A DNA stretch of 64,000 nucleotides from Flavobacterium sp. CF136. GTDB taxonomy: Bacteria; Bacteroidota; Bacteroidia; Flavobacteriales; Flavobacteriaceae. Under the pieces are notes generated by a model. It searched no databases. It saw nothing but the letters and a program-made list of their open reading frames with translations, and was not told the DNA's origin. Both the position numbers and the translations under genes were made by a program. Numbering within the stretch: position 1 is the first letter of the stretch; each line of letters begins with the position of its first letter. Below are positions 18,700 through 28,324 of the stretch, piece by piece. Location: positions 59,318-123,317 of the forward strand of contig NZ_AKJZ01000009.1 in the NCBI RefSeq assembly GCF_000282055.1, in the 5' to 3' direction.

Positions 18700-19875
18700 A
18701 TGAATTACATTCTTTTTGACGGTCCCGTTCGGAATGCTTTATTACCTTTTACCTTTACAAGACCCGTGGCTGATATTCTAATCGGAATTATGACAATTCG
18801 TCAAAAATGGGAAGCACGTTTAGGCTCTACTATCACAACAATTACCGAAGATTACTTGTCTGCCAAATTTCCAATGGTGGAAATGGAGGAAAATGTTATG
18901 ATAAATGCTGCGTATTTGCCAAATGATACGCTTGCAGAAATGGTGTCTGATTTAAAGGAAAATCAGGCGATTTTTAAAGGCGATGATGTAATTGCTTTTT
19001 TTACAACCGAAAATCAGGAAGAAGTTGATTTTGATTCGTATGAAATTATTCAATATAATGATGACTGCTTAACTATAGAGCATACCTGGGATATTTTCTC
19101 TAAAAATGATGCTGCCATTCGTGCTGATTTTGATTACTTAACCGAAGATCGAAAATCACAGCCAATTCCGAAAAGTGTGAATGTTATTGCACCAGAAAAC
19201 ATATTTATTGAAGAAGGAGCGAAATTAGAGTTTGTAACTCTTAATGCGTCAACAGGTCCTATATATATAGGTAAGAATACTGAAATTATGGAAGGAACCG
19301 TAATTCGTGGCCCTTTTGCTTTATGCGAAAATGGGCAGGTAAAACTGAATGCAAAAATTTATGGAGCCACAACAGTTGGTCCTGGATCCAGAATAGGAGG
19401 AGAGGTTAAAAATTCAGTTCTATTTCAAAATTCAAATAAAGGACATGATGGGTTTTTAGGTGATTCAGTTTTGGGTGAATGGTGTAATATTGGAGCTGAC
19501 AGCAATAATTCAAACCTTAAAAATAATTACGAAGAAGTCAAATTATGGAGTTATGAAACGGAAGGTTTTGCTAAAACCGGACTTCAGTTTTGTGGTTTAA
19601 TGATGGGAGATCATAGTAAATGCGGAATCAATACGATGTTTAATACCGGAACTGTAGTAGGGGTGAGCGCTAATATTTTTGGAAGCGGTTTTCCCCGCAA
19701 TTTTGTTCCGAGTTTTTCATGGGGCGGAGCGGCAGGTTTTACAACATATGTGACTAAAAAAGCTTTTGAAACGGCAAAATTGGTTATGGGTAGAAGAAAT
19801 ATTGAGTTTGATGAAACAGAAGTGGCAATCTTAGAACACATTTTTGAGGAAACCAAAAAATGGAGAAAGGATTAG
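18700..19875 (+). CDS. GlmU-like putative sugar nucleotidyltransferase
   Basis: This 391-residue protein of the GlmU-like Bacteroidetes family begins MNYILFDGPVRNALLPF. Its N-terminal part (about 1-165) is a degenerate nucleotidyltransferase-like domain with TRPVADILIGIMTI. A C-terminal left-handed beta-helix (about 180-345) shows hexapeptide repeats such as IYIGKNTEIMEGTVI. The usual LxxGxGTRM pyrophosphorylase loop is absent, so activity on nucleotide sugars is uncertain. It has a possible TAACTTTG -7 box at 18644-18651. Confidence 0.85.
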   Translation: MNYILFDGPVRNALLPFTFTRPVADILIGIMTIRQKWEARLGSTITTITEDYLSAKFPMVEMEENVMINAAYLPNDTLAEMVSDLKENQAIFKGDDVIAFFTTENQEEVDFDSYEIIQYNDDCLTIEHTWDIFSKNDAAIRADFDYLTEDRKSQPIPKSVNVIAPENIFIEEGAKLEFVTLNASTGPIYIGKNTEIMEGTVIRGPFALCENGQVKLNAKIYGATTVGPGSRIGGEVKNSVLFQNSNKGHDGFLGDSVLGEWCNIGADSNNSNLKNNYEEVKLWSYETEGFAKTGLQFCGLMMGDHSKCGINTMFNTGTVVGVSANIFGSGFPRNFVPSFSWGGAAGFTTYVTKKAFETAKLVMGRRNIEFDETEVAILEHIFEETKKWRKD

Positions 19876-19918
19876 CTCAATGAGATAATTTGTCAATGTG
19901 GCAATGAGATAATTTTAC

Positions 19919-19960
19919 AAAAAAGCTTTGAAAAGTTCCTGACTTTCCAAGGCTTTTTTT
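19919..19960 (+). terminator. Rho-independent terminator
   Basis: A 14-bp stem (AAGCTTTGAAAAGT with ACTTTCCAAGGCTT, two wobble pairs) and seven Ts lie downstream of the GlmU-like gene. Confidence 0.8.
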
Positions 19961-20012
19961 GTTGTAGTTGCCTTTTAGAATTGTCTAATTATCAAATTGG
20001 CACATTTTCTAA

Positions 20013-20042
20013 TTGCCTAATTATCTAATTAATCTATCTTTG
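20013..20042 (+). promoter_or_regulatory. Promoter of the ABC-F gene
   Basis: TTG at 20013-20015 and TATCTTTG at 20035-20042 are exactly 19 bases apart, a full consensus match. The surrounding sequence is built of short TCTAATTA-type repeats. Confidence 0.75.
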
Positions 20043-20107
20043 CGCTTTCAAAAAAATACTAGCTGAGAAATCTAATAATCAAAGCAGTCTAAAATCTAAA
20101 AATCTAA

Positions 20108-21742
20108 ATGATTACAGTTAACGATATTTCAGTTCAGTTTGGTGGAACTACATTATTTAGCGATGTTTCTTTTGCTATCAATGAAAATGATAAAATTGCC
20201 CTTATGGGTAAAAATGGTGCGGGAAAATCGACACTTCTAAAAATAATTGCTGGTCAAAGCAAACCTTCTACCGGAAGTATTTCGACTCCAAAAGATGCTG
20301 TTGTGGCTTACTTGCCTCAGCATTTATTGACTAAAGATGGTTCGACTGTAATGGAAGAAGCATCAAAAGCTTTTGGCGAAGTTTTTAAAATGAAAGCCGA
20401 AATTGATGAAATCAACGAACAATTAACCGTTCGTACGGATTATGAAAGTGATGGGTATATGAAACTGATCGAAAGAGTTTCTGACTTAAGTGAAAAATAT
20501 TATGCGATTGAAGAAGTAAATTATGAAGCGGAAGTTGAGAAAATCTTAATAGGTTTAGGTTTTGAACGTGAAGATTTTTCACGTCAGACTTCTGAATTTT
20601 CAGGAGGATGGAGAATGCGTATCGAATTGGCGAAAATTTTATTGCAAAAACCTGATTTGATTTTGCTGGATGAGCCAACCAACCACATGGATATCGAAAG
20701 TATCCAATGGTTAGAAGAGTTTTTACTGACTTCTGCAAAGGCGGTTGTGGTAATTTCGCATGACAGAGCGTTCGTCGATAATATTACAAACCGTACCATT
20801 GAAGTTACAATGGGAAGAATCTACGATTATAAGGCGAAATACTCTCATTATTTAGAATTAAGAAAAGACCGTCGTGTGCATCAGCAAAAAGCATATGATG
20901 AGCAACAAAAAATGATCGCTGACAACAGAGCTTTTATAGATCGTTTTAAAGGAACATTTTCTAAAACAGATGCAGTTCAGTCGCGTGTTAAAATGTTGGA
21001 AAAATTGGTTATTGTTCAGGTTGATGAAGTGGATAACTCAGCATTAAAATTAAAGTTTCCGCCAGCGGCACGTTCAGGACAATATCCTGTTGTGGTAAAA
21101 GATTTATCTAAGTCGTATGGAGATCATGTGGTTTTCAAAGATGCTAATATTGTGATCGAAAGAGGACAAAAAGTAGCTTTTGTTGGTAAAAATGGTGAAG
21201 GAAAATCGACGATGATTAAAGCCATTATGAAAGAAATTGGTATCGATGAAGGAAGTGTTGATATTGGTCATAATTCACAAATTGGATATTTTGCTCAAAA
21301 CCAGGCTTCTTTGTTGGATGAAAATGCTACTATTTTTGAAACTATCGACGCTATTGCGGTTGGAGATATTCGTACGCAGATCAAAAATATTTTGGGAGCG
21401 TTTATGTTCCATGGTGATGATATTACAAAGAAAGTAAAAGTGCTTTCTGGTGGTGAAAAAACACGTTTGGCAATGATAAAATTATTGTTGGAGCCAGTTA
21501 ATTTATTGATTTTGGATGAGCCTTCGAATCACCTTGATATGAAAACCAAAGATATTATTAAAGATGCTTTGCGTGATTTTGACGGAACTTTAATCCTGGT
21601 TTCTCACGATCGTGATTTCCTTGACGGATTAGCGACTAAGGTTTTTGAATTCGGAAACAAACGTGTGAAAGAACATTTTGAAGATGTTGCAGGTTTCTTA
21701 GCGCACAAAAAAATGGATTCTATGAGAGAAATCGAGAAGTAA
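20108..21742 (+). CDS. ABC-F family ATPase
   Basis: This 544-residue soluble protein has two ABC ATPase domains and no membrane helices. Domain 1 shows GKNGAGKST and LILLDEPTNHMD; domain 2 shows GKNGEGKST, LSGGEKTRL and LLILDEPSNHLD. The linker of about 80 residues between them is the P-site tRNA-interaction motif of ABC-F proteins. These bind the ribosomal E site and relieve stalling. The length and domain sequence fit the YbiT-like branch. It is not obviously a resistance-type ABC-F. Confidence 0.9.
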   Translation: MITVNDISVQFGGTTLFSDVSFAINENDKIALMGKNGAGKSTLLKIIAGQSKPSTGSISTPKDAVVAYLPQHLLTKDGSTVMEEASKAFGEVFKMKAEIDEINEQLTVRTDYESDGYMKLIERVSDLSEKYYAIEEVNYEAEVEKILIGLGFEREDFSRQTSEFSGGWRMRIELAKILLQKPDLILLDEPTNHMDIESIQWLEEFLLTSAKAVVVISHDRAFVDNITNRTIEVTMGRIYDYKAKYSHYLELRKDRRVHQQKAYDEQQKMIADNRAFIDRFKGTFSKTDAVQSRVKMLEKLVIVQVDEVDNSALKLKFPPAARSGQYPVVVKDLSKSYGDHVVFKDANIVIERGQKVAFVGKNGEGKSTMIKAIMKEIGIDEGSVDIGHNSQIGYFAQNQASLLDENATIFETIDAIAVGDIRTQIKNILGAFMFHGDDITKKVKVLSGGEKTRLAMIKLLLEPVNLLILDEPSNHLDMKTKDIIKDALRDFDGTLILVSHDRDFLDGLATKVFEFGNKRVKEHFEDVAGFLAHKKMDSMREIEK

Positions 21743-21759
21743 TTTTCTTGATTTGAAAT

Positions 21760-21802
21760 AAAAAAAGAGCTGTCCGGAAAATTTTCGGACAGCTCTTTTT
21801 CT
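21760..21802. terminator. Bidirectional terminator
   Basis: An AGAGCTGTCCG/CGGACAGCTCT hairpin has A-runs before and T-runs after, between convergent genes. Confidence 0.92.
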
Positions 21803-21816
21803 TTACGTGTAAAATC

Positions 21817-22122
21817 CTAAATCCGAATTCCGGGAGGAAGCAATTCTTTATACTTCGGGTTTTTTTTAATAAATAATACAATTTTCGGATGAATAGGCAT
21901 CAATTTGAATTTCTTTTCGATGACAACTTCCATGATGTTTTTAAGTAATGCATCAATTAATGCTTGATTTTCAAAACCTTCAGGAGTATTGATTTTAGTT
22001 AAGAAAATTTTCTTTTCCTGAAATGAATATTCAACAGAAAGTAATCCTTCAGGGACTATGGTTTCAAATTGTCTTGCAAAAGTGTTGTCTTTGATTTCCA
22101 TAATAGTTTCGATAGATTCCAT
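21817..22122 (-). CDS. GNAT-like N-acetyltransferase domain protein
   Basis: This 101-residue protein resembles the short Acetyltransf_CG (NATD1/YidJ-like) family. It has an N-terminal beta-sheet (VEYSFQEKKIFLTKINTPE), then a helix where G-rich CoA contacts are expected, and the family ending KLMPIHPKIVLFIKKNPKYKEL. The usual RGxGxG acetyl-CoA loop is replaced by GFENQALIDALL, so catalytic ability is doubtful. Similar proteins are common in Bacteroidetes. Confidence 0.7.
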   Translation of the reverse strand: MESIETIMEIKDNTFARQFETIVPEGLLSVEYSFQEKKIFLTKINTPEGFENQALIDALLKNIMEVVIEKKFKLMPIHPKIVLFIKKNPKYKELLPPGIRI

Positions 22123-22372
22123 AATTTGTCATGTTTTAAGTAGGTAATAATAGATGAGGGGTAACAATTTTTCAAAACTTCTTCTTAAAATGTTTAGATA
22201 TGAATTATTTGGTTTACAAAGGTAATTATTTGATTTTCAATATGAAATTATTATTCAGCCAATCTTTTTGTAATTTTATTTGTTTTTAAATATAATTAAG
22301 ATGTAAGATTTGCTATGTATATTGGTAAAAAAAGTAATTTTAGCATGAAATTGAAATCTGACTATTTATCAA

Positions 22373-23032
22373 ATGAGTAAAATTCCTGTATATTTTATGC
22401 CAGGTCTGGCTGCAAGTTCATCTATTTTTGAAAGAATTGATTTAGATGAATCGATTTTTGAAATGTGTTTGCTGGAATGGGAGATTCCCCTTGATAAAGA
22501 ATCATTATCAGATTATGCGCTTCGCATGACTAAAAATATAAAACATCAAAATCCTGTTTTAATTGGGGTTTCATTTGGCGGAATTTTAGTTCAGGAGATG
22601 GCAAGACATATTAATGCGAGAAAAGTAATTATTATTTCGAGCGTAAGAAGCAATCTTGAATTTCCAAGAAGGATGAAAATCGGAAAATCTACAAAAGCTT
22701 ACAAGTTGATCCCAATGCAGATTTTATTGAATGTTGAAAAGCTGGCGAAGTTTTCGTTTGGCGAAAAAATAAATAAGCGTATTCAGTTATACGAAAAATT
22801 CCTGTCAGTCCGCGATTTAAGATATTTACAATGGGCTGTTGAATCAGTAATTCTTTGGGACAGAAATGAAATTGATGAAAAAGTAATCCATATTCACGGA
22901 GATAAAGATGATGTTTTTCCGATAAAATACATCAACAGTTGTATTGTTGTAAAAGGAGGAACACATATTATGATCCTGAATAAATATAAATGGCTGAATG
23001 AGAATTTGCCTTCGATTATTTTAGAGGAATAA
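22373..23032 (+). CDS. Alpha/beta hydrolase
   Basis: This 219-residue cytoplasmic protein of the alpha/beta hydrolase fold has the nucleophile elbow GVSFGGI (Ser near residue 65), an acidic HIHGDKDDVFP segment and a terminal GGTHIM with the likely catalytic His. The substrate is unknown. It ends before a possible bidirectional terminator and stands alone. Confidence 0.82.
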   Translation: MSKIPVYFMPGLAASSSIFERIDLDESIFEMCLLEWEIPLDKESLSDYALRMTKNIKHQNPVLIGVSFGGILVQEMARHINARKVIIISSVRSNLEFPRRMKIGKSTKAYKLIPMQILLNVEKLAKFSFGEKINKRIQLYEKFLSVRDLRYLQWAVESVILWDRNEIDEKVIHIHGDKDDVFPIKYINSCIVVKGGTHIMILNKYKWLNENLPSIILEE

Positions 23033-23074
23033 ATTTTTATGAAATTCCAATATCGTTCCTCGCAATGATAAAAA

Positions 23075-23107
23075 AAATCCCAAATGCCTAATTGGAATTT
23101 GGGATTT
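23075..23107. terminator. Bidirectional terminator
   Basis: AAATCCCAAAT pairs with ATTTGGGATTT around an 11-base loop, between the convergent hydrolase and TPR-like genes. Confidence 0.75.
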
Positions 23108-23131
23108 AAAATATTGAAATTTTAGAAAATT

Positions 23132-23647
23132 TTAGATTTTCTTCATTTGATCTTTCATCATCGTGATTTGCTCTTTCAGCATTCCTTGTTTGTCTAATTT
23201 CTTTGCTTCGTTCAGTAAATTAGTTGCTTCCAGTTTTCTTCTGCGTGACATGGCAACTCCGGCAAGGTTTAATTTCGCTACGGCTAAATCCATATCCATA
23301 GATAAACCAAGTTCGATTGCTTTCTTGAAATGTTTCTCAGCCTGATTGATGTTAGTCTGAGATAACATGATTCCGTGTAAGTAATTAAAGTATCCCTGTT
23401 GCTTTCTTACTAATGCAGTTTCAGGATTTTTAATGTATGCCAGCCATTTTTTTGCGCCTTCAAAGTCTTGTTTTCTTAATTTAAGGAAAGCCAAAAGGAT
23501 AAATTCGTTTTTAAAGTAAAGAAAAATTGGAATTGCAGTCAGCAAAATAAGGAAAATTCCATTCCCGATATTACTTTCTGTAAATTGCCAAATGCCAGCG
23601 ACTACAAGAAGTCCGGCTAAAATAAGTTTAATATTTTTATGAAACAT
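23132..23647 (-). CDS. Membrane-anchored TPR-like protein
   Basis: This 171-residue protein has two N-terminal membrane helices (about 7-22 and 28-46). A cytoplasmic part of TPR-like helices follows, with NYLHGIMLSQTNINQAEKHF and a second repeat AVAKLNLAGVAMSRRRKLEA. It probably mediates protein contacts at the inner membrane; partners are unknown. It is transcribed divergently from the L34 gene. Confidence 0.7.
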   Translation of the reverse strand: MFHKNIKLILAGLLVVAGIWQFTESNIGNGIFLILLTAIPIFLYFKNEFILLAFLKLRKQDFEGAKKWLAYIKNPETALVRKQQGYFNYLHGIMLSQTNINQAEKHFKKAIELGLSMDMDLAVAKLNLAGVAMSRRRKLEATNLLNEAKKLDKQGMLKEQITMMKDQMKKI

Positions 23648-23711
23648 AATAGGTGTATATTTGTGACTGCAAATATAGTAAAATGAATTAAAAATATTTT
23701 TATTAAAGTAC

Positions 23712-23741
23712 TTGCCAGAAAAAAAAGTCTTTGTATATTTG
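23712..23741 (+). promoter_or_regulatory. Promoter of the L34 gene
   Basis: TTG at 23712-23714 and TATATTTG at 23734-23741 with exactly 19 bases between them match the Bacteroidetes consensus; the rpmH ATG is about 70 bases downstream. Confidence 0.8.
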
Positions 23742-23813
23742 CACTCGGTTTTAGAATAACGATATTCAAAAACAGAAAAGAGATATTAGATACCATTTTA
23801 AAGATACAAAGCA

Positions 23814-23975
23814 ATGAGCAAAAGAACGTTTCAACCATCGAAAAGAAAAAGAAGAAATAAGCACGGATTTATGGACAGAATGGAGTCTGCGAATGGAAGA
23901 AAAGTTCTAGCGCGTAGAAGAGCAAAAGGAAGACATAAATTGACTGTTTCTAGCGAACCTAGACACAAAAAATAA
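23814..23975 (+). CDS. rpmH: 50S ribosomal protein L34
   Basis: This 53-residue, very basic protein begins [19 protein letters not shown] and continues [19 protein letters not shown], the L34 signature. The Bacteroidetes form has the slightly longer C-terminus seen here. The gene has its own strong promoter and terminator. The usual rnpA neighbour is absent, as in other Flavobacteriia. Confidence 0.97.
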   Translation: MSKRTFQPSKRKRRNKHGFMDRMESANGRKVLARRRAKGRHKLTVSSEPRHKK

Positions 23976-23994
23976 TGTTTCTATAAACATAAAT

Positions 23995-24028
23995 AAGGCG
24001 TTACTTTTTTTAGTATCGCCTTTTTTTA
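23995..24028 (+). terminator. Rho-independent terminator
   Basis: AAGGCGTTACT pairs with AGTATCGCCTT (one mismatch), followed by seven Ts, after rpmH. Confidence 0.85.
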
Positions 24029-24117
24029 TACCTTGTCAGTAAAAAAAGGGTTAAAATTCTGGTTTTTAACAAACTACTGCAGATTTAAAAAATATATAAC
24101 TACACAATACAATAAAA

Positions 24118-26970
24118 ATGCCTAAAGACACATCAATAAAATCGGTTTTAATAATAGGTTCAGGCCCTATCGTTATTGGTCAAGCTTGTGAATTTGATTA
24201 TGCAGGATCTCAATCTGCACGTTCTATTCGTGAAGAAGGAATTGAAGTTATCCTGATCAACTCGAATCCAGCGACAATCATGACCGACCCAACTATGGCC
24301 GATCATGTTTATTTGAAACCTTTAACTACAAAATCGATTATTGAAATTCTGAAGGAACATCCACAAATTGATGCTGTTTTACCTACAATGGGTGGACAAA
24401 CGGCTTTGAACTTGTGTCTGGAAGCGGATGAAAAAGGAATCTGGCAGGACTTTGGAGTACGATTAATAGGTGTTGACGTAAATGCTATCAATATTACAGA
24501 AGACAGAGAGCAGTTTAAACAATTGCTTCAAAAAATAAATGTACCAACTGCACCGGCAAAAACAGCTACTTCTTTCCTTGAAGGTAAAGAAATTGCTCAG
24601 GAATTTGGGTTTCCATTAGTAATTCGTCCTTCGTTTACACTTGGTGGAACCGGAGCGGCTTTTGTTCACAGCAAAGAAGAATTTGACGAAAAACTAACCT
24701 ACGGTTTAGAAATGTCGCCAATACATGAAGTATTGATTGACAAAGCTTTATTAGGTTGGAAAGAATATGAGTTAGAACTTTTAAGAGATAAAAATGATAA
24801 CGTTGTAATTATCTGTTCGATCGAAAATATGGATCCAATGGGAATTCATACCGGAGATTCGATTACGGTTGCTCCGGCGATGACTTTATCTGATACTACT
24901 TTCCAAAAATTACGTGATTACGCAATCCTTATGATGCGTAGTATCGGAAACTTTGCAGGAGGTTGTAATGTACAATTCGCAGTTTCTCCAGACGAAAAAG
25001 AAGATATCGTGGCTATCGAAATTAATCCTCGTGTATCTCGTTCTTCTGCTTTAGCATCAAAAGCGACTGGGTATCCGATTGCAAAAATTGCTTCTAAACT
25101 GGCTTTAGGATACAACTTAGATGAATTGCAAAACCAAATTACAAAATCCACTTCAGCTCTTTTTGAACCGACATTGGATTATGTAATTGTAAAAATACCA
25201 CGTTGGAACTTTGATAAATTTGAAGGTGCTGACAGAACTTTAGGGCTTCAGATGAAATCTGTTGGTGAAGTAATGGGGATTGGACGTTCGTTTCAGGAAG
25301 CATTACACAAAGCTACACAATCATTGGAAATCAAAAGAAATGGTTTAGGTGCTGATGGAAAAGGATATACGAACTACGAACAAATTATCGAGAAACTGAC
25401 TTTTGCAAGCTGGGATCGTGTTTTTGTAATTTATGATGCGATTGCAATGGGAATTCCGTTGAGCCGCATTCATGAAATCACAAAAATAGATATGTGGTTC
25501 TTAAAACAATACGAAGAACTTTATACTTTAGAAAAAGAAATTTCAAACTATAAAGTATCTAATCTGCCAAAAGAACTTTTACTTGAAGCAAAACAAAAAG
25601 GTTTTGCAGACAGACAAATCGCTCACATGGTAAATTGTTTGGAAAGCGAAGTACATACTTTGCGTATGGAAAAAAACATCAACCGTGTGTTTAAACTGGT
25701 TGATACTTGTGCTGCTGAGTTTAAAGCACAAACACCTTATTACTATTCAACTTTTGAAGCTGAGATCGAAAAAGCAAACGGCGAGCGTTATGTAGATAAC
25801 GAAAGCATTGTGACTGATAAAAAGAAAATCATCGTTTTAGGTTCCGGACCAAACAGAATTGGGCAAGGAATTGAGTTTGATTATTCTTGTGTACACGGAG
25901 TTTTGGCAGCAAAAGAATGTGGTTATGAAACGATTATGATCAACTGTAATCCGGAAACAGTTTCGACTGATTTTGATACAGCTGATAAATTATACTTCGA
26001 ACCAGTTTTTTGGGAACATATTTACGACATTATTCAGCATGAAAAACCGGAAGGTGTAATTGTGCAGTTAGGTGGTCAGACAGCTTTGAAATTAGCTGAA
26101 AAATTATCTAAATATGGTGTAAAAATCATCGGAACCAGTTTTGATGCACTTGATTTAGCCGAAGACAGAGGTCGTTTCTCAGATTTATTGACTGAATTGC
26201 ATATTCCTTTCCCACAATTTGGAATTGCGGAAACAGCTGATGAAGCTTCTGCGCTTGCAGATACTTTGGACTTCCCATTATTGATTCGTCCTTCTTATGT
26301 ATTAGGAGGTCAGGGGATGAAAATCGTAATCAATAAAAAAGAGTTAGAGGAACACGTTATCAATTTATTGAAATCTATTCCGGGGAATAAATTACTATTA
26401 GACCATTATTTAGCTGGAGCAATCGAAGCTGAGGCTGATGCAATCTGTGATGGTGAAAATGTGTATATCATCGGAATTATGGAACACATCGAACCTTGCG
26501 GAGTTCACTCCGGAGACAGTAATGCAACCTTGCCTCCGTTTAACTTGGGTGAATTCGTAATGCAACAGATAAAAGACCACACCGTAAAAATTGCTAAAGC
26601 TTTAAAAACGGTAGGTCTGATCAATATTCAGTTTGCGATAAAAGACGATACAGTTTATATCATTGAAGCAAATCCTAGAGCGTCTCGTACGGTTCCGTTT
26701 ATTGCAAAAGCATACGGTGAGCCTTATGTAAACTATGCTACAAAAGTAATGTTAGGACACAATAAAGTAACAGACTTCGACTTTAATCCACAATTAAAAG
26801 GATATGCGATCAAGCAGCCGGTTTTCTCTTTCAGTAAATTCCAAAATGTAAACAAAGCATTAGGACCTGAGATGAAATCAACCGGAGAAAGTATCTTATT
26901 TATTGATGACTTAAAAGACGATCAATTCTACGAATTGTATTCCAGAAGAAAAATGTATTTGAGTAAATAG
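24118..26970 (+). CDS. carB: Carbamoyl-phosphate synthase large subunit
   Basis: This 950-residue large subunit makes carbamoyl phosphate for pyrimidine and arginine synthesis together with CarA, which is not in this window. Two homologous synthetase halves are visible: the first begins SVLIIGSGPIVIGQACEFDY, the second IIVLGSGPNRIGQGIEFDYS near residue 576. ATP-grasp motifs (IRPSFTLGGTG, IRPSYVLGGQG) and IEINPRVSRSSAL/IEANPRASRT occur in each half. The protein ends at 950, so the C-terminal MGS-like allosteric domain of about 120 residues of the E. coli enzyme is absent. Confidence 0.96.
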   Translation: MPKDTSIKSVLIIGSGPIVIGQACEFDYAGSQSARSIREEGIEVILINSNPATIMTDPTMADHVYLKPLTTKSIIEILKEHPQIDAVLPTMGGQTALNLCLEADEKGIWQDFGVRLIGVDVNAINITEDREQFKQLLQKINVPTAPAKTATSFLEGKEIAQEFGFPLVIRPSFTLGGTGAAFVHSKEEFDEKLTYGLEMSPIHEVLIDKALLGWKEYELELLRDKNDNVVIICSIENMDPMGIHTGDSITVAPAMTLSDTTFQKLRDYAILMMRSIGNFAGGCNVQFAVSPDEKEDIVAIEINPRVSRSSALASKATGYPIAKIASKLALGYNLDELQNQITKSTSALFEPTLDYVIVKIPRWNFDKFEGADRTLGLQMKSVGEVMGIGRSFQEALHKATQSLEIKRNGLGADGKGYTNYEQIIEKLTFASWDRVFVIYDAIAMGIPLSRIHEITKIDMWFLKQYEELYTLEKEISNYKVSNLPKELLLEAKQKGFADRQIAHMVNCLESEVHTLRMEKNINRVFKLVDTCAAEFKAQTPYYYSTFEAEIEKANGERYVDNESIVTDKKKIIVLGSGPNRIGQGIEFDYSCVHGVLAAKECGYETIMINCNPETVSTDFDTADKLYFEPVFWEHIYDIIQHEKPEGVIVQLGGQTALKLAEKLSKYGVKIIGTSFDALDLAEDRGRFSDLLTELHIPFPQFGIAETADEASALADTLDFPLLIRPSYVLGGQGMKIVINKKELEEHVINLLKSIPGNKLLLDHYLAGAIEAEADAICDGENVYIIGIMEHIEPCGVHSGDSNATLPPFNLGEFVMQQIKDHTVKIAKALKTVGLINIQFAIKDDTVYIIEANPRASRTVPFIAKAYGEPYVNYATKVMLGHNKVTDFDFNPQLKGYAIKQPVFSFSKFQNVNKALGPEMKSTGESILFIDDLKDDQFYELYSRRKMYLSK

Positions 26971-26987
26971 TATTCAAATTCAGATAT

Positions 26988-27023
26988 AAAAAAGCCTCAA
27001 ATTTTAAAATTTGAGGCTTTTTT
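26988..27023. terminator. Bidirectional terminator
   Basis: A perfect 28-base palindrome centred on AATTTTAAAATT, with A-runs and T-runs on either side, lies between carB and the convergent T9SS gene. Confidence 0.92.
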
Positions 27024-27044
27024 CGTTTGAAATAATTTCAATGT

Positions 27045-28100
27045 TTATTTTACGATTATCTTTTTAGATACATTATTAACTTTTAAAATATAATTTCCAG
27101 CAGTTAAATTCGGTAAAATAATTTTATTGTCTTTGATATCTGATGATTTGAAATTCTTAACTAATCTTCCTGCAATATCAAATAACGCAACTGTTTCTAA
27201 ATTACCGTTATTATTTTCGATATATAAATAATCAGTTGCAGGATTAGGATAGACTACAAGTTTATTATTTACAGGACTGTTTATGTCTTCTAATCCTAAA
27301 ACAGGATCAGTTATTTTAATTATTTTTTTTGAGCTGGAACCTGTGCTAACGTATAATGCTCCATTATAAATTGCCATTTGCCCAGCCGTATCATAATTAG
27401 GATAACCAAAACTAACAAATTGAACTTGATCACCATCTACACCTCCGGCTGGAAAACGAAAAATTCTACTTTGAGATCCTGTTGAAATATATAAATCCCC
27501 ATTTGGTGCATAAACTACATTAGTTGGATTGGCCATACCCGAAATTAGAGTACTTATAACTCCTGCAGGAGTTATTTTTTTAATTGCACCATCAAGTTTG
27601 TCAGCCACAATTAAATTACCTGATGGATCAAAAGCTAAGCCATTAGGCGTAGTAAAACCAGTTGCAAAAGTAGTAGTCACTCCGGCTGTACTTCTTTTTT
27701 TAATATCTCCAGAATCAACTTCTGAATAATATACATTTCCAGCGGCATCAATAGCAATTCCATAAGGACTGTTTGTAGCAGTATAAGAAGTTAGAACTCC
27801 GGCTGCTGTTGCTTTTGCAATTTCGTTACCGAAATTACCGGATCCTGCTATCCAAAGATTTCCACTGGCATCAAAAGCAATCTGTTGTGGGGAAGCGCTT
27901 AGTGTGCTAATAAAAGTAGTTTGCGTAAGGCTTGGAGTAATTTTAGTTACTTTATAGGCATTATAATCTGCAACATATAAGTTTCCTGAACCATCAAATG
28001 CAATTCCTGTTGGAACGCCTAATCCCGTTACATAATTAGTAATAGTTTGTGCATTAACGCTAAATGTTGATAATAAGGCAAAGAGTAAAATTTTTTTCAT
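27045..28100 (-). CDS. NHL-repeat protein with T9SS sorting domain
   Basis: This 351-residue secreted protein has a signal peptide (MKKILLFALLSTFSVNA). About six NHL-like blades of the form GIAFDGSGNLYVADYNAYKV (about 30-265) suggest a beta-propeller. A C-terminal T9SS type A domain follows (VVYPNPATDYLYIENN to NVSKKIIVK, about 280-351). It is probably exported and anchored at the cell surface. The propeller resembles virginiamycin B lyase-like and SMP-30-like proteins, but no catalytic set is clear. A terminator follows on this strand. Confidence 0.85.
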   Translation of the reverse strand: MKKILLFALLSTFSVNAQTITNYVTGLGVPTGIAFDGSGNLYVADYNAYKVTKITPSLTQTTFISTLSASPQQIAFDASGNLWIAGSGNFGNEIAKATAAGVLTSYTATNSPYGIAIDAAGNVYYSEVDSGDIKKRSTAGVTTTFATGFTTPNGLAFDPSGNLIVADKLDGAIKKITPAGVISTLISGMANPTNVVYAPNGDLYISTGSQSRIFRFPAGGVDGDQVQFVSFGYPNYDTAGQMAIYNGALYVSTGSSSKKIIKITDPVLGLEDINSPVNNKLVVYPNPATDYLYIENNNGNLETVALFDIAGRLVKNFKSSDIKDNKIILPNLTAGNYILKVNNVSKKIIVK

Positions 28101-28264
28101 GTATTTGATTTTTAGATTAATTCAAAGATATATTTTTCCTTTGTGAAGCCTTATTTTTTATAAGAAAATATATCTCCATTTTTTATTTTTACTAAAAAAT
28201 TAAAATTTTAGGGTTTTTATTTAAGTTGCCTTAAAAAGGAAGTATAATAAATAAAATTCTGATA

Positions 28265-28290
28265 TAAAAAAAGCTCCAGATTATGGAGCT
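28265..28290 (-). terminator. Rho-independent terminator
   Basis: An AGCTCCA/TGGAGCT hairpin with a T-run on the minus strand lies 35 bases after the YiaA-like gene stop. Confidence 0.8.
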
Positions 28291-28324
28291 TGCTTTAAGT
28301 AATTTTGTTAAATCTTTGTAATTT

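Noticed and set aside
19876..20034. Functional repeat array of TCTAATTA and CAATGAGATAATT words
   Set aside because: The words are short, irregular and AT-rich; beyond the terminator and promoter I see no defined structure.
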